A stretch of 5,668 bases of DNA from an uncultured Faecalibacterium sp. (GTDB lineage Bacteria > Bacillota > Clostridia > Oscillospirales > Ruminococcaceae). Location: the NCBI GenBank assembly GCA_937915335.1, contig CALDLZ010000068.1:1-5668 (forward strand), written 5' to 3'. Each line of letters starts with the position of its first letter. Position 1 is the stretch's first letter. The position numbers and the translations under genes are program-made. Shown here piece by piece: positions 1 to 5,668 of this stretch. Below the pieces are notes generated by a model. The model did no database searches. It saw only the letters and a program-made list of their open reading frames with translations, and was not told the origin of the DNA.

Positions 1-139
1 TCTCACGGCCGCCCCGGGCACCGCCCATGCCGTCGCACACCAGTGCCCAGACGGCACCGCCGGGCAGTTCCCCGGCACGGTAGTCATCCTGATTTTCCTG
101 ACGGACACGGCCAACGTCCGTTTTTCCTGCTAGTTTCAT
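1..139 (-). CDS. PP2C-family Ser/Thr protein phosphatase (Stp/PrpC type), N-terminal fragment cut by the left window edge
   Basis: Only the first 46 codons are visible; the reading frame is open to the window edge and is too short for an ordinary ORF list. The translation begins MKLAGKTDVGRVRQENQDDY and continues to VCDGMGGARGG. These are the first two conserved blocks of bacterial PP2C metal-dependent phosphatases: the T-D-x-G-x-V-R-x-x-N-x-D block (residues 7-18; Arg13 is the usual phosphate-contacting position) and the D-G-M-G-G block (residues 36-40; Asp36 and Gly37 belong to the binuclear Mn/Mg site). The family removes phosphate from Ser/Thr of proteins in the cytoplasm, usually opposing a PASTA-domain kinase (PrkC/Stk1) encoded just downstream. 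That kinase would lie beyond the left edge and is inferred only. The ATG at 139 is supported by an AGGAG six nt upstream. It starts 19 nt after the rlmN stop, so co-transcription is likely. The family call is firm; orthology to stp/prpC rests on neighbourhood. Confidence 0.9.
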   Translation of the reverse strand, partial: MKLAGKTDVGRVRQENQDDYRAGELPGGAVWALVCDGMGGARGGRE

Positions 140-145
140 AGGCTT

Positions 146-150
146 CTCCT
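146..150 (-). promoter_or_regulatory. Ribosome binding site of the PP2C phosphatase gene
   Basis: On the minus strand AGGAG (150 to 146) lies 6 nt before the ATG at 139, inside the 19-nt gap after the rlmN stop. It fixes the start of the truncated phosphatase gene. Confidence 0.85.
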
Positions 151-158
151 CTTGCGAT

Positions 159-1199
159 TTACGCCTTACCATTCATTTCGTCCCGGCGCAACTGGCCGCA
201 GGCGGCACTGATCTCGCTGCCCAGACGGCGGCGCACCGTGGCGTTGACTCCCAGGCTTTCCAGCTTCTTCTGGAAGCGCTGGACGTTGGCGGCATCGGTG
301 GCCGAGTAGGGACTGCCGTCCACCGGGTTGATGGGAATGAGATTCACATGGGCTCCCATCCCCCGGATGAGGTCAGCCAGCTGCTTGGCACAGGCATCGG
401 AATCGTTGACGCCCCGCACCATGGAATACTCGAAGCTGACCCGGCGGCCCGTGGTCTCCTGATAGCGGCGGACAGCGGGCAGCAGCACCTCCACGGGGTA
501 GGCATCATTGACCGGCATCATACCGCTGCGAATTTCATTGTTGGGGGCGTGCAGGGAGACCGAAAGGGTCAGCTGCAGCTTTTTCTCGGCCAGCTGGTCG
601 ATCTTGGGCACCAGACCGCAGGTGGAAAGGCTGATGTTGCGCATTCCGATGTTCACGCCCTCCGGGGAGGAAATGTTCTCGAGGAAGCGCATGACCTCGT
701 CAAAATTATCCAGCGGCTCACCGATGCCCATGAGGACGATGTGGGAGATGCGCTCCCCGATGTCCTTCTGAGCGGTGTAAATTTCCGAGCAAATTTCACC
801 GGCTTCCAGGTTGCGCACCCGGCCTGCCTGGGTGGAAGCGCAGAAGCGGCAGCCCATCCGACAGCCCACCTGGGTGGACACGCAGACCGTGTTGCCGTAG
901 TGATAGCGCATGACGACGGTCTCGATGCAGTTGCCGTCGGCCATCCGCAGCAGATATTTCACGGTGCCGTCTTTTGCTTCCTGACGGCGCTCGATCTTGG
1001 GGGCTGCAATGTAGAACTGCTCTTCCAGCTTTGCCAGCAGGGTCTTGGGCTGGTCGGTCATGGCGGAAAACTCCGTCACCAGCTTCTGGTGCACCCAGTG
1101 GAAGATCTGCTTGGCCCGGAAACCCGGCTGACCCATGGCTTTCAGCTCCGCGGTCAGCTCGGCCAGCGTCAGGGAGGAAATACAGCGTTTTTGTTCCAT
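159..1199 (-). CDS. rlmN: Dual-specificity RNA methyltransferase RlmN (23S rRNA A2503 / tRNA A37, C2 methylation)
   Basis: Complete, 346 aa, ATG to TAA. RlmN is a cytoplasmic radical-SAM enzyme that methylates C2 of A2503 in the peptidyl-transferase region of 23S rRNA and, in characterised members, A37 of some tRNAs. The 4Fe-4S cluster motif CxxxCxxC is C113/C117/C120 (GCRMGCRFCAS). The two cysteines of the ping-pong mechanism are present: C334 in SEISAACGQL, which carries the methyl group, and C106 seven residues before the cluster motif, the same spacing as E. coli C118/C125. E93 (CIETV) matches the conserved Glu upstream of them. GIGEPLDN (159-165 region), LSTCGLVP and LSVSLHAPN are further family blocks. 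The paralogue Cfr, which methylates C8 and gives antibiotic resistance, is less likely: as I recall Cfr has GEAL where this has GEPL, and the operon context is that of housekeeping rlmN. AGGAG six nt upstream supports the start. Confidence 0.97.
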   Translation of the reverse strand: MEQKRCISSLTLAELTAELKAMGQPGFRAKQIFHWVHQKLVTEFSAMTDQPKTLLAKLEEQFYIAAPKIERRQEAKDGTVKYLLRMADGNCIETVVMRYHYGNTVCVSTQVGCRMGCRFCASTQAGRVRNLEAGEICSEIYTAQKDIGERISHIVLMGIGEPLDNFDEVMRFLENISSPEGVNIGMRNISLSTCGLVPKIDQLAEKKLQLTLSVSLHAPNNEIRSGMMPVNDAYPVEVLLPAVRRYQETTGRRVSFEYSMVRGVNDSDACAKQLADLIRGMGAHVNLIPINPVDGSPYSATDAANVQRFQKKLESLGVNATVRRRLGSEISAACGQLRRDEMNGKA

Positions 1200-1205
1200 G
1201 GTATT

Positions 1206-1210
1206 CTCCT
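1206..1210 (-). promoter_or_regulatory. Ribosome binding site of rlmN
   Basis: AGGAG on the minus strand (1210 to 1206) with a 6-nt spacer to the ATG at 1199. It lies in the 39-nt gap after rsmB, so rlmN has its own initiation signal and need not depend on coupling. No promoter-like pair of hexamers is visible in that gap. Confidence 0.85.
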
Positions 1211-1238
1211 ATGAATCAATACGAACCGGACGGCGGGT

Positions 1239-2561
1239 TCATTGCGTTTTCTGCATGGCGCAGAGGAAAAAGCCGTCCATCCCGGTGCGGGTAGGCACCG
1301 AGAGTGCCCCGTGTTCTCCCACCGTCATTCCGGCAGGGAACGCCACAGCGGGCGTGACCACCTTGAACTCCGGGTGACGGGCAAGGAATGCCGCCACCTG
1401 CTCCTCGTTCTCAGCGGGGTCGATGGTACAGGTAGAGTAGACCAGCCGCCCGCCCGCCTTCAGCAGAGCTACCGCTGTGTCCAGAATGGCCGACTGAGTG
1501 GCCAATAATTCATCGTGCCGGGCCTTGTCCAGCGTTTTATACCGGATATCCGGCTTTTTTGCCAGAATACCCAGCCCGCTGCAGGGAGCATCCACAAGAA
1601 TGCGGTCAGCGGCGGGCAGCCTGGGGTTGGGGCAGGTGGCATCGTTGCAGAGAGTGGTGACGTTGGCAAAGCCCATCCGCTCCACAGCAGTCCGGATCAG
1701 CTTGACCCGGTGCTCGGCCACATCACAGCTGTACAGCTGGCCCTGCCCCTGCATCTCCTCGGCCAGCAGCAGCGTTTTGCCGCCGGGGGCCGCGCAGAGG
1801 TCAATGACGGTATCGCCGGGCCGGGCTTCCACACAGAGAGCCGCCAGCTGGCTGGCCTGCCCCTCCACATGGAAATATCCCTCTTTGAAAAGCGGGTGCT
1901 CTGCCGGGCTGCCCTCAAACCTTGCCAGCACACTGCCGGGCACAAGACCGGGCCGGGCACTCTTTGCGCCAGCCTCCAGCAGCTTTTTGCAGAGGATCTC
2001 CACGTCAGCTTTCAAGGGATTGGCCCGCAGGCTGGTACAGCCGCTGTCCGCGGTGTGGGTCAGGGTGCCCAGCGCTTCGTCGGGGTAGTGTTTGTGCAGG
2101 AACTCCGCCACATCCTGCCCCGCCGAGCCCAGCACCATAAGCCGCTGAGTCTCATTCTTGAACCGGGCCGTTTCCAGATCATAAGTGCAGGCTTTGCGCA
2201 GAACGGCATTGACCAGCCCGGATGCGCTTGCCTTTTTGAAGGTGCGGGTCAGCTTGACAGCTTCGTTCACCGCCGCCGACACTGGCACCTGCATATAGCG
2301 GGCCTGCGCCAGCGCGGCGCGCAGAATTTCGCGCACCTGGGGGTCCAGCTTAGCCAGACCCTTAGGCAGGAACTGGGACAGGATGAAGTCCAGCGTCCCC
2401 TGATGTTCCAGCACGGTGTAGAAGATGGCACCGGCAAACGCCTTGTCACGGCCCTCCAGCTGTTGGCGGCGGAGTTCAGCGTCCAGCACCAGATTCGAGA
2501 AACCGTCCTGCTCCTGCTTGACCAGTGCGGCCACTGCCGCCGCACGCGGATTGGCCGCCAT
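1239..2561 (-). CDS. rsmB: 16S rRNA (cytosine-5)-methyltransferase RsmB (Sun/Fmu family)
   Basis: Complete, 440 aa, ATG to TGA, a usual length for RsmB. The enzyme makes m5C (position 967 in E. coli numbering) in 16S rRNA with SAM as donor. Residues 1 to about 135 form the NusB-like RNA-binding domain: NPRAAA (4-9) then the GFSN-type turn (20-23). The Rossmann methyltransferase domain follows: SAM-binding motif I VIDLCAAPGGKT (252-263), acidic CD (279-280) at the end of the next strand, motif IV DAPCSG (324-329) with C327, and motif VI STCT (376-379) with nucleophile C378, followed by PAENEEQV. The C-terminus has the conserved DGFF (429-432). Both m5C cysteines (C327 for product release, C378 for catalysis) are present. 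The ATG shares one base with the fmt stop codon, and the N-terminal motif begins right after it, which supports this start. The alternative of another m5C methyltransferase (RsmF-type) is disfavoured by the NusB-like domain. Confidence 0.96.
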   Translation of the reverse strand: MAANPRAAAVAALVKQEQDGFSNLVLDAELRRQQLEGRDKAFAGAIFYTVLEHQGTLDFILSQFLPKGLAKLDPQVREILRAALAQARYMQVPVSAAVNEAVKLTRTFKKASASGLVNAVLRKACTYDLETARFKNETQRLMVLGSAGQDVAEFLHKHYPDEALGTLTHTADSGCTSLRANPLKADVEILCKKLLEAGAKSARPGLVPGSVLARFEGSPAEHPLFKEGYFHVEGQASQLAALCVEARPGDTVIDLCAAPGGKTLLLAEEMQGQGQLYSCDVAEHRVKLIRTAVERMGFANVTTLCNDATCPNPRLPAADRILVDAPCSGLGILAKKPDIRYKTLDKARHDELLATQSAILDTAVALLKAGGRLVYSTCTIDPAENEEQVAAFLARHPEFKVVTPAVAFPAGMTVGEHGALSVPTRTGMDGFFLCAMQKTQ

Positions 2562-2576
2562 CAGAGGGTATCCCCC
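2561..2576 (-). promoter_or_regulatory. fmt-rsmB stop/start overlap (TGATG) with weak G-rich ribosome binding site
   Basis: The fmt stop TGA (2563-2561) and the rsmB ATG (2561-2559) share one base. The only Shine-Dalgarno-like element is GGGGGA (2576-2571), 9 nt before the ATG and inside the last fmt codons; it can pair with CCUCC only through a G-U wobble. This suggests rsmB is translated mainly by re-initiation after fmt. Coupling is an inference from the layout. Confidence 0.7.
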
Positions 2577-3481
2577 GCTTTGAGGCGCAGGCCAGCCGCG
2601 AACGAAGTGCCGTCCATGGGCTTTTTGCCCTCGGGCACCACATGGAGCAGCTGAATGGCACCGTCAGCACAGGCCACAGTCAGGGGCTTGGTAGCCAGCA
2701 CGGTGCCGGGGACTTCGCCATTGGAAGCAGCCATACGGCACTCGGTCACCTTGACCTTTTTACCACCTGCGGTCATAAACCAGGCCATGGGCCAGGGGTT
2801 CATGCCCCTCACCCAATTGTGGATGTGCTCGGCGGTGTCGGTGAGCTTGAACTCGGCCAGCTCCTTATCCAGCATGGGGGCCAGAGTGGCGTTCTCATGC
2901 TGCTGAGGCTGGGGCTTGAGGGTGCCGGCCGCAACGGCAGGCACGGTCTCGCAGAGGACACGGGCACCCACAGCGGTGACCCGGTCAAACAGCTCGCCGC
3001 TGGTCTCCTCGGGGTCGATGGCGATCTTCTCACAGACCAGCACGTCACCGGTGTCCAGACCCTCGTCCATCTGCATGATGGAAACGCCGGTCTCGGTGTC
3101 ACCGTTCAGCACAGCCCACTGCACCGGAGCGCTGCCACGATACTTGGGCAGCAGCGAGACATGCAGGTTGATGCAGCCGTACTTCGGGGCCTCCAGCACC
3201 GACTTGGGCAGGATGCAGCCGTAAGCCACCACCACGATAAGGTCGGGGTTCAGGGCCTGAATGTTGGCATCCTCGCCGCCATCCCGCAGGGTGCGGGGCT
3301 GAAACACGGGGGTGCCATGCTCCAGAGCCACTTCCTTGACTGGGGGCGCAGTGAGCACCTGCTTACGGCCCACCGGCTTATCCCGCCGGGTGTACACGCC
3401 GCAGATATCGTGACCGGCGGCATACAGGGCTTTCAGGCACTCGGCGGCAATATCCGGGGTGCCCATGAACAGAATGCGCAT
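2561..3481 (-). CDS. fmt: Methionyl-tRNA formyltransferase
   Basis: Complete, 306 aa, ATG to TGA, close to the usual 310-315 aa. Fmt transfers a formyl group from 10-formyl-tetrahydrofolate to the amino group of Met on initiator tRNA, marking it for translation initiation in the cytoplasm. The N-terminal catalytic domain (about 1-205) opens with the family signature MRILFMGTPD. It contains the folate/catalytic block NLHVSLLPKYRG (105-116), with N105 and H107, and GLDTGD (141-146) with D143. These three residues correspond to the Asn-His-Asp triad of E. coli Fmt, offset by one. GRKQVLTAPPVK (38-49) is the flexible loop that contacts the tRNA acceptor end. The C-terminal tRNA-binding domain runs from about 206 to 306 and includes the conserved MNPWP (227-231). 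The gene overlaps def by one base upstream and rsmB by one base downstream, the classic def-fmt pairing. AAAGGA eight nt before the ATG supports the start. Confidence 0.98.
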   Translation of the reverse strand: MRILFMGTPDIAAECLKALYAAGHDICGVYTRRDKPVGRKQVLTAPPVKEVALEHGTPVFQPRTLRDGGEDANIQALNPDLIVVVAYGCILPKSVLEAPKYGCINLHVSLLPKYRGSAPVQWAVLNGDTETGVSIMQMDEGLDTGDVLVCEKIAIDPEETSGELFDRVTAVGARVLCETVPAVAAGTLKPQPQQHENATLAPMLDKELAEFKLTDTAEHIHNWVRGMNPWPMAWFMTAGGKKVKVTECRMAASNGEVPGTVLATKPLTVACADGAIQLLHVVPEGKKPMDGTSFAAGLRLKAGDTL

Positions 3482-3495
3482 CAGTTGTTTCCTTT
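3481..3495 (-). promoter_or_regulatory. def-fmt stop/start overlap (TGATG) and fmt ribosome binding site
   Basis: The def stop TGA (3483-3481) and the fmt ATG (3481-3479) share base 3481. AAAGGA (3495-3490) lies 8 nt before the ATG and inside the last def codons. fmt therefore has both a proper Shine-Dalgarno and the geometry for translational coupling to def. Confidence 0.8.
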
Positions 3496-4017
3496 CGCTT
3501 CACGGGCAGCCTTTTTGCCCTCTTCGGTATCCTCGTAGAAATACTCGCTTGACTGCATGATGGTAATGCCGTCCAGATGGTCATTCTCGTGCTGGATGCA
3601 GCGGGCCAGCAGGCCCTCGGCCTCCAGCTCGAACCAGTTGCCGTTGCGGTCCTGGGCACGCACCTTGACAGCGGCGGGACGGGTCACGGCGCCGTTGTGG
3701 CCGGGGAAGGACAGGCAGCCCTCGTAGGCTGTCTCCTCGTCCTCGGAGACAGCTAGGATCTCAGGATTCACGAAGTCGATGAACTTGTACTCGTAATCCT
3801 CGGGGATCTCCTCGGGAGCGTCGGTGGTGTCCCACACCACGAACAGGCGGCGCAGCATCCCCACCTGGGGGCCGGCCAGACCCACGCCGTCGGCGGCGAT
3901 CATCGTCTCGCGCATGTCATCCAGCAGGGTGGCAAGGCGGTCATCAAAGTTGGTCACAGGGCGGCAGACCTTGTTCAGGATGGGGTCGCCCTCTTTTACG
4001 ATATTGCGGATAGCCAT
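3481..4017 (-). CDS. def: Peptide deformylase
   Basis: Complete, 178 aa, ATG to TGA. Def is a metalloenzyme (Fe2+ in vivo for most members) that removes the formyl group from the N-terminal Met of nascent proteins, acting at the ribosome exit. All three family motifs are intact: motif 1 GVGLAGPQVG (44-53) with Q51, motif 2 EGCLS (99-103) with metal ligand C101, and motif 3 QHENDHLDG (142-150) with metal ligands H143 and H147 and catalytic E144. EGCLSFPG is the type 1 bacterial form. The Q51-to-C101 distance is 50 residues against 40 in E. coli Def, while C101-to-H143 is 42 in both. There is thus an extra loop of about ten residues, Asp/Glu-rich, around 62-80. The C-terminal tail (161-178) is highly charged. 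The start is supported by GGAGG seven nt upstream. The gene sits 30 nt after priA and overlaps fmt by one base, so the deformylating and formylating enzymes are co-expressed. Confidence 0.98.
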   Translation of the reverse strand: MAIRNIVKEGDPILNKVCRPVTNFDDRLATLLDDMRETMIAADGVGLAGPQVGMLRRLFVVWDTTDAPEEIPEDYEYKFIDFVNPEILAVSEDEETAYEGCLSFPGHNGAVTRPAAVKVRAQDRNGNWFELEAEGLLARCIQHENDHLDGITIMQSSEYFYEDTEEGKKAAREAKGNN

Positions 4018-4024
4018 GATGGTA

Positions 4025-4029
4025 CCTCC
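4025..4029 (-). promoter_or_regulatory. Strong ribosome binding site of def
   Basis: GGAGG on the minus strand (4029-4025), a perfect Shine-Dalgarno core, 7 nt before the def ATG at 4017. The rest of the 30-nt priA-def gap (4047-4030) is A- and CA-rich and has few G, in contrast to the GC-rich surroundings. It is probably unstructured in the mRNA, which favours efficient initiation. No promoter can be claimed in so short a gap. Confidence 0.88.
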
Positions 4030-4047
4030 AAAATTTGTTGTGTTGTA

Positions 4048-5668
4048 TCAGATATCCCCGTCCGAGTGCAGATCGACCACGACGGTGGCCTTACCGGGCA
4101 GCTTTTCCTGCTCGTAGAGGGCCAGCGTTTCCCGGATGAGATCCCGGAAACGGCGGTCATTGCGGCACTTGACGGTGAGTTTATAGCGGTAGGAATCGTT
4201 GATCTTTTCAATGCTGCCGGGAGTGGGCCCAAGCACCCGCAGGGGGAGGTCAGGCTGTTTTGCCGCCTGACCGGCCAACAGGGCGGCAAAGCGGGCAGCC
4301 GCCCTGGCCACCTCGATTTCCTTGGGCCCGGCAAAGCCCACGACGCAGAGCCCGCAGAAGGGCGGGTACAGACCCAGCTTCCGATAGGCGATCTCCTGCT
4401 CGAAGAAAGCATCGTAGTCCTGCGCGGCGGCAAGGTTCAGCACCGGGTTGTCCGGGTCGGTCGTCTGGATGATGGCAAAACCGGGATCCCTTGCCCGGCC
4501 GCTCCGGCCCACCACCTGAGTGATGAGACTGAACACCGTCTCGTAGGCCCGGAAACCCTGGGCAAACAGAAGCGAATCAATGCCCAGCACACCCACCAGT
4601 GTCACATCCTCGAAATCAAGGCCCTTGGCCACCATCTGGGTACCCACCATGATATCGTACTCGTGCCGGGCGAACTTTGCCAGCAGCTTTTCGTGGGCAT
4701 CCTTGGTGGCGGTGGTGTCCTGATCCATCCGCAGGATGCGGGCTTCCGGGAAGAGCTCTGCCAGCTCTTCCTCGGCCTTCTGGGTGCCGAAACCCCGGTA
4801 TTGCAGCTTCCCACCGCAGACCGGGCACCTCGTGGGCGGCTGGTTCAGCTGACTGCCGCAGTAATGGCAGAGCAGCTTGTGGGCCGATTTGTGGTAGACC
4901 ATGGGGACACTGCACTTGGAGCACTTCAGCACCTCGCGGCAGTCCTCGCACTGGGCCACGGTCTGGTAGCCCCGGCGGTTCAGCAGCAGGATGGTCTGCT
5001 TGCCTGCGTCGAGGTTGCGCCGGATGGCATCCTCCAGCGCAAGGCTGATCTCCCGGGGGTTGCCGGAGGCCAGCTCAGCCCGCATATCCACGATCTGGAC
5101 TTTAGGCAGCGGGTTGCCGCCATAACGCCTGGTCAGGCATACCAACTGGGTGCGGCCATGCTGGGCAGCGTAGTAGCTCTCGGTGCTGGGGGTGGCACTG
5201 GCCAGCAGGAGCAGGGCCCCGTTCTCCGCCGCGCGCTGCCGGGCCACCTCATGGGCTGAGTAGCGGGGTGCGGATTCCGAGCGGTAGGTATGCTCCTGCT
5301 CCTCATCGATGATGACAAGGCCGATGTTTTCCAGCGGGGAGAAGATCGCGCTGCGGGTGCCCACCACGATGTCCGCACCGCCATCCTGGATCATCTGCCA
5401 TTGGAGCAGGCGCTCGGTGTGGTTGAGTGCGGAATGCTGCACGGCTACCCGCTTGCCGAACTGGCTTTTCAGCCGCAGGATCATCTGGGGGGTCAGGCTG
5501 ATCTCAGGCACCAGCACCAGCGCCCTGCGGCCCAGCTGCAGGCACCGCTCGATGAGCTTCAAGAACACCAGCGTCTTGCCGCTGCCGGTTACGCCGTAGA
5601 GCAGCGCCGAATGGGGTTCTGCATCCTCCAGCCTGGGCAGCAGGGCATCATAGGCCGCCTGCTGTTCC
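4048..5668 (-). CDS. priA: Primosomal protein N' / replication-restart helicase PriA, C-terminal part cut by the right window edge
   Basis: 539 codons are visible to the TGA; PriA is usually 730-820 aa, so the N-terminal 3'-OH-binding and winged-helix domains lie outside the window. The frame stays open to the edge: the GTG at 5568 is an internal Val, because Walker A (GVTGSGKT, bases 5595-5572) is upstream of it in frame. PriA recognises stalled forks and D-loops and starts DnaB helicase reloading. Counting from the Val at 5568 as residue 1, visible parts are: motif Ia-like VLVPEISLTPQ (18-28), motif II DEEQEH (88-93), motif III ASATPSTES (123-131), LLNRRGYQ (195-202), and a zinc-binding insert with eight cysteines in four CxxC pairs (207/210, 216/219, 234/237, 248/251). 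Then come VGTQMVAKGLDF (308-319) and motif VI QVVGRSGRA (351-359), followed by the C-terminal domain. Motif II has Gln where PriA usually has His (DEEH). It is the most upstream gene here, 30 nt before def. Confidence 0.97.
   Translation of the reverse strand, partial: EQQAAYDALLPRLEDAEPHSALLYGVTGSGKTLVFLKLIERCLQLGRRALVLVPEISLTPQMILRLKSQFGKRVAVQHSALNHTERLLQWQMIQDGGADIVVGTRSAIFSPLENIGLVIIDEEQEHTYRSESAPRYSAHEVARQRAAENGALLLLASATPSTESYYAAQHGRTQLVCLTRRYGGNPLPKVQIVDMRAELASGNPREISLALEDAIRRNLDAGKQTILLLNRRGYQTVAQCEDCREVLKCSKCSVPMVYHKSAHKLLCHYCGSQLNQPPTRCPVCGGKLQYRGFGTQKAEEELAELFPEARILRMDQDTTATKDAHEKLLAKFARHEYDIMVGTQMVAKGLDFEDVTLVGVLGIDSLLFAQGFRAYETVFSLITQVVGRSGRARDPGFAIIQTTDPDNPVLNLAAAQDYDAFFEQEIAYRKLGLYPPFCGLCVVGFAGPKEIEVARAAARFAALLAGQAAKQPDLPLRVLGPTPGSIEKINDSYRYKLTVKCRNDRRFRDLIRETLALYEQEKLPGKATVVVDLHSDGDI

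Noticed and set aside
159..1199. Possibility that the radical-SAM methyltransferase is a Cfr-type resistance enzyme
   Set aside because: The GEPL motif, the housekeeping operon position and composition matching its neighbours all favour RlmN; there is no sign of transfer or a mobile element nearby.
348..1214. Plus-strand open frame of 288 codons opposite rlmN
   Set aside because: Antisense shadow of a GC-rich gene. The translation is His/Gly/Leu-rich with no family motif, while the minus strand encodes a complete RlmN with all catalytic residues.
1223..1240. Small inverted repeat (GAACC ... GGTTC, 8-nt loop) at the end of rsmB, considered as a terminator
   Set aside because: The stem is only 5 bp and is not followed by a T tract in the direction of transcription; the rlmN ribosome binding site comes next. 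Probably chance.
1515..2654. Plus-strand open frame of 379 codons opposite rsmB
   Set aside because: It runs across the fmt-rsmB junction antisense to two clearly real genes, has no recognisable domain, and shows the composition expected from reading GC-rich codons backwards.
2525..3538. Plus-strand open frame of 337 codons opposite fmt
   Set aside because: Same pattern: it spans parts of three real genes on the other strand and has low-complexity His/Gly/Gln content without motifs.
4066..5259. Plus-strand open frame of 397 codons opposite priA
   Set aside because: Longest antisense frame, but it lies wholly over conserved helicase and zinc-motif coding sequence of priA and has no motif or convincing start signal of its own.
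5566..5568. GTG at 5568 as the start of a 506-aa protein
   Set aside because: The frame continues upstream in PriA sequence including the Walker A motif GVTGSGKT (5595-5572), so this Val is internal and the gene is cut by the window edge.

Overview
The window is a compact block of housekeeping genes, all read from the minus strand, so transcription runs from the right edge towards the left. It is GC-rich, and the gene order priA–def–fmt–rsmB–rlmN–(PP2C phosphatase) is a known arrangement in Firmicutes/Clostridia. High GC together with this order suggests a GC-rich clostridial gut-type bacterium, perhaps Oscillospiraceae such as Faecalibacterium or a relative. The genus is a guess from general impression, not a search result.

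Layout in transcription order: (1) the C-terminal two thirds of PriA, the replication-restart helicase, cut by the right edge (5668..4048); (2) def, peptide deformylase (4017..3481), 30 nt after priA and behind a strong Shine-Dalgarno; (3) fmt, methionyl-tRNA formyltransferase (3481..2561), overlapping def by 1 nt (TGATG); (4) rsmB, 16S rRNA m5C methyltransferase (2561..1239), overlapping fmt by 1 nt in the same way; (5) rlmN, the radical-SAM 23S rRNA/tRNA adenosine C2 methyltransferase (1199..159), 39 nt downstream; (6) the first 46 codons of a PP2C-type Ser/Thr protein phosphatase (139..1), 19 nt downstream and cut by the left edge.

The set combines the two ends of the N-formylmethionine cycle (Fmt adds the formyl group to initiator Met-tRNA, Def removes it from the nascent protein) with two ribosomal RNA modification enzymes, a replication-restart helicase and the start of what is probably a phosphatase/kinase signalling module. 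Junctions are at most 39 nt, and I saw no promoter or terminator, so the whole window looks like the interior of one operon. No tRNA, rRNA, CRISPR array, insertion sequence or repeat family was seen. All four complete genes have their catalytic residues and no frameshift.

I did not find a novel system. The window is ordinary core genome; the findings are low-interest details of motif and junction structure.
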